Source: an uncultured Candidatus Melainabacteria bacterium (GTDB taxonomy: Bacteria; Cyanobacteriota; Vampirovibrionia; Gastranaerophilales; Gastranaerophilaceae). From it: 6,946 nucleotides of DNA. Of this stretch, positions 5,774-6,946 are shown piece by piece; the first letter of the stretch is position 1, and every line of letters begins with the position of its first letter. The translations under genes were made by a program, and so were the position numbers. The notes under the pieces were generated by a model, which worked only from the letters and a program-made list of their open reading frames with translations, ran no database searches and was not told where the DNA came from. The DNA lies in NCBI GenBank assembly GCA_946622835.1, contig CAMOQI010000045.1, positions 1 through 6,946 of the forward strand, written 5' to 3'.

Positions 5774-6166
5774 CTAATATACGTAGCAAAGAACTTCTCC
5801 ACCAACGTTTTCTTTTCTTGCTTTTCTGTCGGTTAACAAGCCTTTTGGTGTTGAAACAATAGCAACACCCATACCGCCTAAAACTTTTTGTAAGTTTTTA
5901 GCTTTTGAATAGTGTCTCAAACCGGGGGTTGAAACTCTTTGCAATTTTGTAATTACAGGAACGCCGTTATTATATTTCAAAGTGATATTAATAACTTTGA
6001 ATTTACCTGCTTCTTCAACAGAATAATCTGCAATATAACCTTCTTCTTTCAAGATTTTTGCCAATTCAATTTTCAATTTTGAAGCAGGAACAACAACTGA
6101 TTCATGCTTAACAGTGTTAGCATTTCTGATTCTTGTCAGCATATCTGCTATCGGATCTGTATTCAT
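5774..6166 (-). CDS. rpsH: Small ribosomal subunit protein S8 (uS8)
   Basis: 130 residues, full length. S8 binds the central domain of 16S rRNA (helix 21) early in 30S assembly; in E. coli it also represses the spc operon by binding its mRNA. The N-terminal TDPIADMLTRIRNA (3-16) and the C-terminal rRNA-binding signature GGMGVAIVSTPKGLLTDRKA (97-116) followed by RKENVGGEVLCYVY are textbook; the final residue is Y where many species have W. The start is ATG with AAGGAGA about 7 nt upstream, stop TAG. It is the first ribosomal gene of the block: upstream is a 183-bp structured leader and then a flavodiiron-type gene rather than rpsN/rplE. With S8 first, autoregulation by S8 of this mini-operon is a reasonable but unproven idea. 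Confidence 0.98.
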   Translation of the reverse strand: MNTDPIADMLTRIRNANTVKHESVVVPASKLKIELAKILKEEGYIADYSVEEAGKFKVINITLKYNNGVPVITKLQRVSTPGLRHYSKAKNLQKVLGGMGVAIVSTPKGLLTDRKARKENVGGEVLCYVY

Positions 6167-6191
6167 ACGATTTCTCCTTATTAGACCTATA

Positions 6192-6204
6192 CAGGATAAT
6201 CCTG
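6192..6204 (-). promoter_or_regulatory. 13-bp palindrome just upstream of rpsH
   Basis: CAGGAT-A-ATCCTG is a perfect 6-bp inverted repeat about one unpaired base. It lies about 26 bp upstream of the rpsH start and just ahead of its ribosome binding site. It could be a protein operator or a small RNA hairpin. Confidence 0.4.
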
Positions 6205-6223
6205 CACGGTTTCTTATGTACTC

Positions 6224-6290
6224 GTCACTTGTTGAATTAATATTGCCTGACCGGTTTTTACACCCTGCAGACTTACTTCAACAGTCTGAC
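6224..6290 (-). promoter_or_regulatory. rpsH leader with two mutually exclusive pairings
   Basis: In the minus-strand RNA CAGACT (6288-6283) can pair with AGTCTG (6273-6268) as a local hairpin (9-nt loop). Alternatively GTCAGACTGTTGAA (6290-6277) can pair with TTCAACAAGTGAC (6236-6224), about 12 pairs with small bulges. Both use bases 6288-6283, so only one can form. An imperfect direct repeat, AAACCG-NN-CAGG, also occurs at about 6258-6247 and 6213-6202 on this strand. This is consistent with a regulated leader, but resembles no riboswitch I know. Confidence 0.35.
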
Positions 6291-6349
6291 ACAACAAGCC
6301 TATCATGAAAAATTTTTAAATACAAGTACATTTTTAAAAAATAATTATA

Positions 6350-6946
6350 TTATTGCATTGTCGCAACCAGTTCTTTTGCAAGGTTTTCTAACTCTTGTTC
6401 ATTAATATCTTTCACTGTTGATTTAATATTAAGTGCAGAACCTATAATCTGCGTGTTTTTCCACTGAGAAACAAGGTCACACATAAGGTTACCGCAAACA
6501 GGAGCCCAAGATCCGTTATTTATAATTGCGACTTTTCGATTTTGCAAGTTATGCGCGGTAATATCGTGGAGCAGGTTTTCCATACTGACAAAAATTCCCA
6601 TATTATATGTAGTCGAAGCGAAAACAAGATGAGAATATTTAAAAGCATCTGACAATACATAAGACGGATGAACAGTGGACACATCATACATTTTGATATC
6701 TTTAACCCCGTTATCAGCCAATTTTGCAGACAGAATCTCTGCGGCATTCTGGGTTCCGCCATAGACGGATGAATACGCAATCAAAACAGACTTTATTTCA
6801 GGCTCATAAGTTGACCATTTTTGATATTTTTCAATAAATTTATCCAAATTCTTTCTCAAAATATATCCATGCAAAGGACAAATCATTTGGATATCAAGAT
6901 TTGCGGCTTTTTTCAACAGAGCTTGAACCTGCACTCCGTATTTTCC
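6350..6946 (-). CDS. Flavodiiron (A-type) flavoprotein, C-terminal part
   Basis: Flavodiiron proteins reduce O2 to water or NO to N2O in the cytoplasm of anaerobes, taking electrons via FMN from rubredoxin or a partner. The frame is open to the window edge; 198 residues are visible (family about 400), so a GTG at 6934 is internal. Visible residues 1-45 are the end of the metallo-beta-lactamase-like diiron domain, including CPLHG (23-27) whose His26 is a diiron ligand. Residues about 50-198 are the flavodoxin domain: the FMN phosphate loop YSSVYGGTQ (58-66), the STTYNMGIFVSM loop (111-122) and the NNGSWAP loop (143-149) near the flavin. It ends ELENLAKELVATMQ, so no rubredoxin or other C-terminal extension is fused. 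It is co-oriented with rpsH 183 bp downstream; only a weak AT-rich palindrome around 6315-6335 could terminate it. Whether O2 or NO is the substrate cannot be told. Confidence 0.9.
   Translation of the reverse strand, partial: GKYGVQVQALLKKAANLDIQMICPLHGYILRKNLDKFIEKYQKWSTYEPEIKSVLIAYSSVYGGTQNAAEILSAKLADNGVKDIKMYDVSTVHPSYVLSDAFKYSHLVFASTTYNMGIFVSMENLLHDITAHNLQNRKVAIINNGSWAPVCGNLMCDLVSQWKNTQIIGSALNIKSTVKDINEQELENLAKELVATMQ

Noticed and set aside
6114..6308. Plus-strand 64-codon frame opposite the start of rpsH and its leader
   Set aside because: It overlaps the conserved S8 N-terminus and the leader structures, without a convincing ribosome site.
4889..6349. Hidden small ribosomal or tRNA genes in the long ribosomal spacers
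   Set aside because: No cloverleaf, CCA-type acceptor or T-loop consensus was seen, and no frame resembles S14, L5 or another short ribosomal protein.
6520..6780. Minus-strand frame in another register of the flavodiiron gene
   Set aside because: The flavodoxin-domain frame is strongly conserved across this stretch, so the alternative frame is a shadow.
1..6946. CRISPR array, insertion sequence, prophage or toxin-antitoxin locus
   Set aside because: No regularly spaced identical repeats, transposase or phage-like genes were found; the octamer arrays are contiguous and lack spacers.

Overview
The window is AT-rich bacterial chromosome with compact genes. Every recognised product is housekeeping or ordinary physiology: alanyl-tRNA synthetase, beta-carbonic anhydrase, ribosomal proteins S8, L6 and L18, and a flavodiiron-type flavoprotein. 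I see no phage, transposon, CRISPR or toxin-antitoxin genes. The flavodiiron protein points to an anaerobe or microaerophile. My best guess is an uncultured gut-type lineage such as Gastranaerophilales/Melainabacteria, but no single sequence here proves that.

Layout. Positions 1-2436 (+) hold the 3' part of alaS, then a TTG-started carbonic anhydrase 24 bp downstream, probably co-transcribed. Positions 2462-3127 (-) hold a secreted, helical, Q/S/T/N-rich protein of unknown family that converges on the carbonic anhydrase. Positions 3128-3497 are a control region containing a GC-rich hairpin, a 48-codon gene on the minus strand (3249-3395), and two divergent promoters whose -35 boxes overlap. 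Positions 3498-4460 (+) encode an HTH/WYL transcription factor. A strong bidirectional terminator (4463-4500) separates it from rplR.

Positions 4520-6166 (-) carry rpsH-rplF-rplR in the usual spc-operon order, but the block is isolated. A terminator lies where rpsE (S5) would normally follow, and a flavodiiron gene lies where rpsN/rplE would normally precede. The spacers are also unusually long (152, 193 and 183 bp) and carry inverted repeats. The S8-L6 spacer has two opposed arrays of four octamers. The L6-L18 spacer has three hairpins. The S8 leader has a 13-bp palindrome plus two mutually exclusive pairings. Positions 6350-6946 (-) hold the C-terminal third or more of the flavodiiron protein, cut by the window edge.

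The most notable parts are the fragmented ribosomal operon with structured spacers and the divergent WYL regulator/small membrane protein pair. I do not see convincing evidence for a wholly new multi-gene system.
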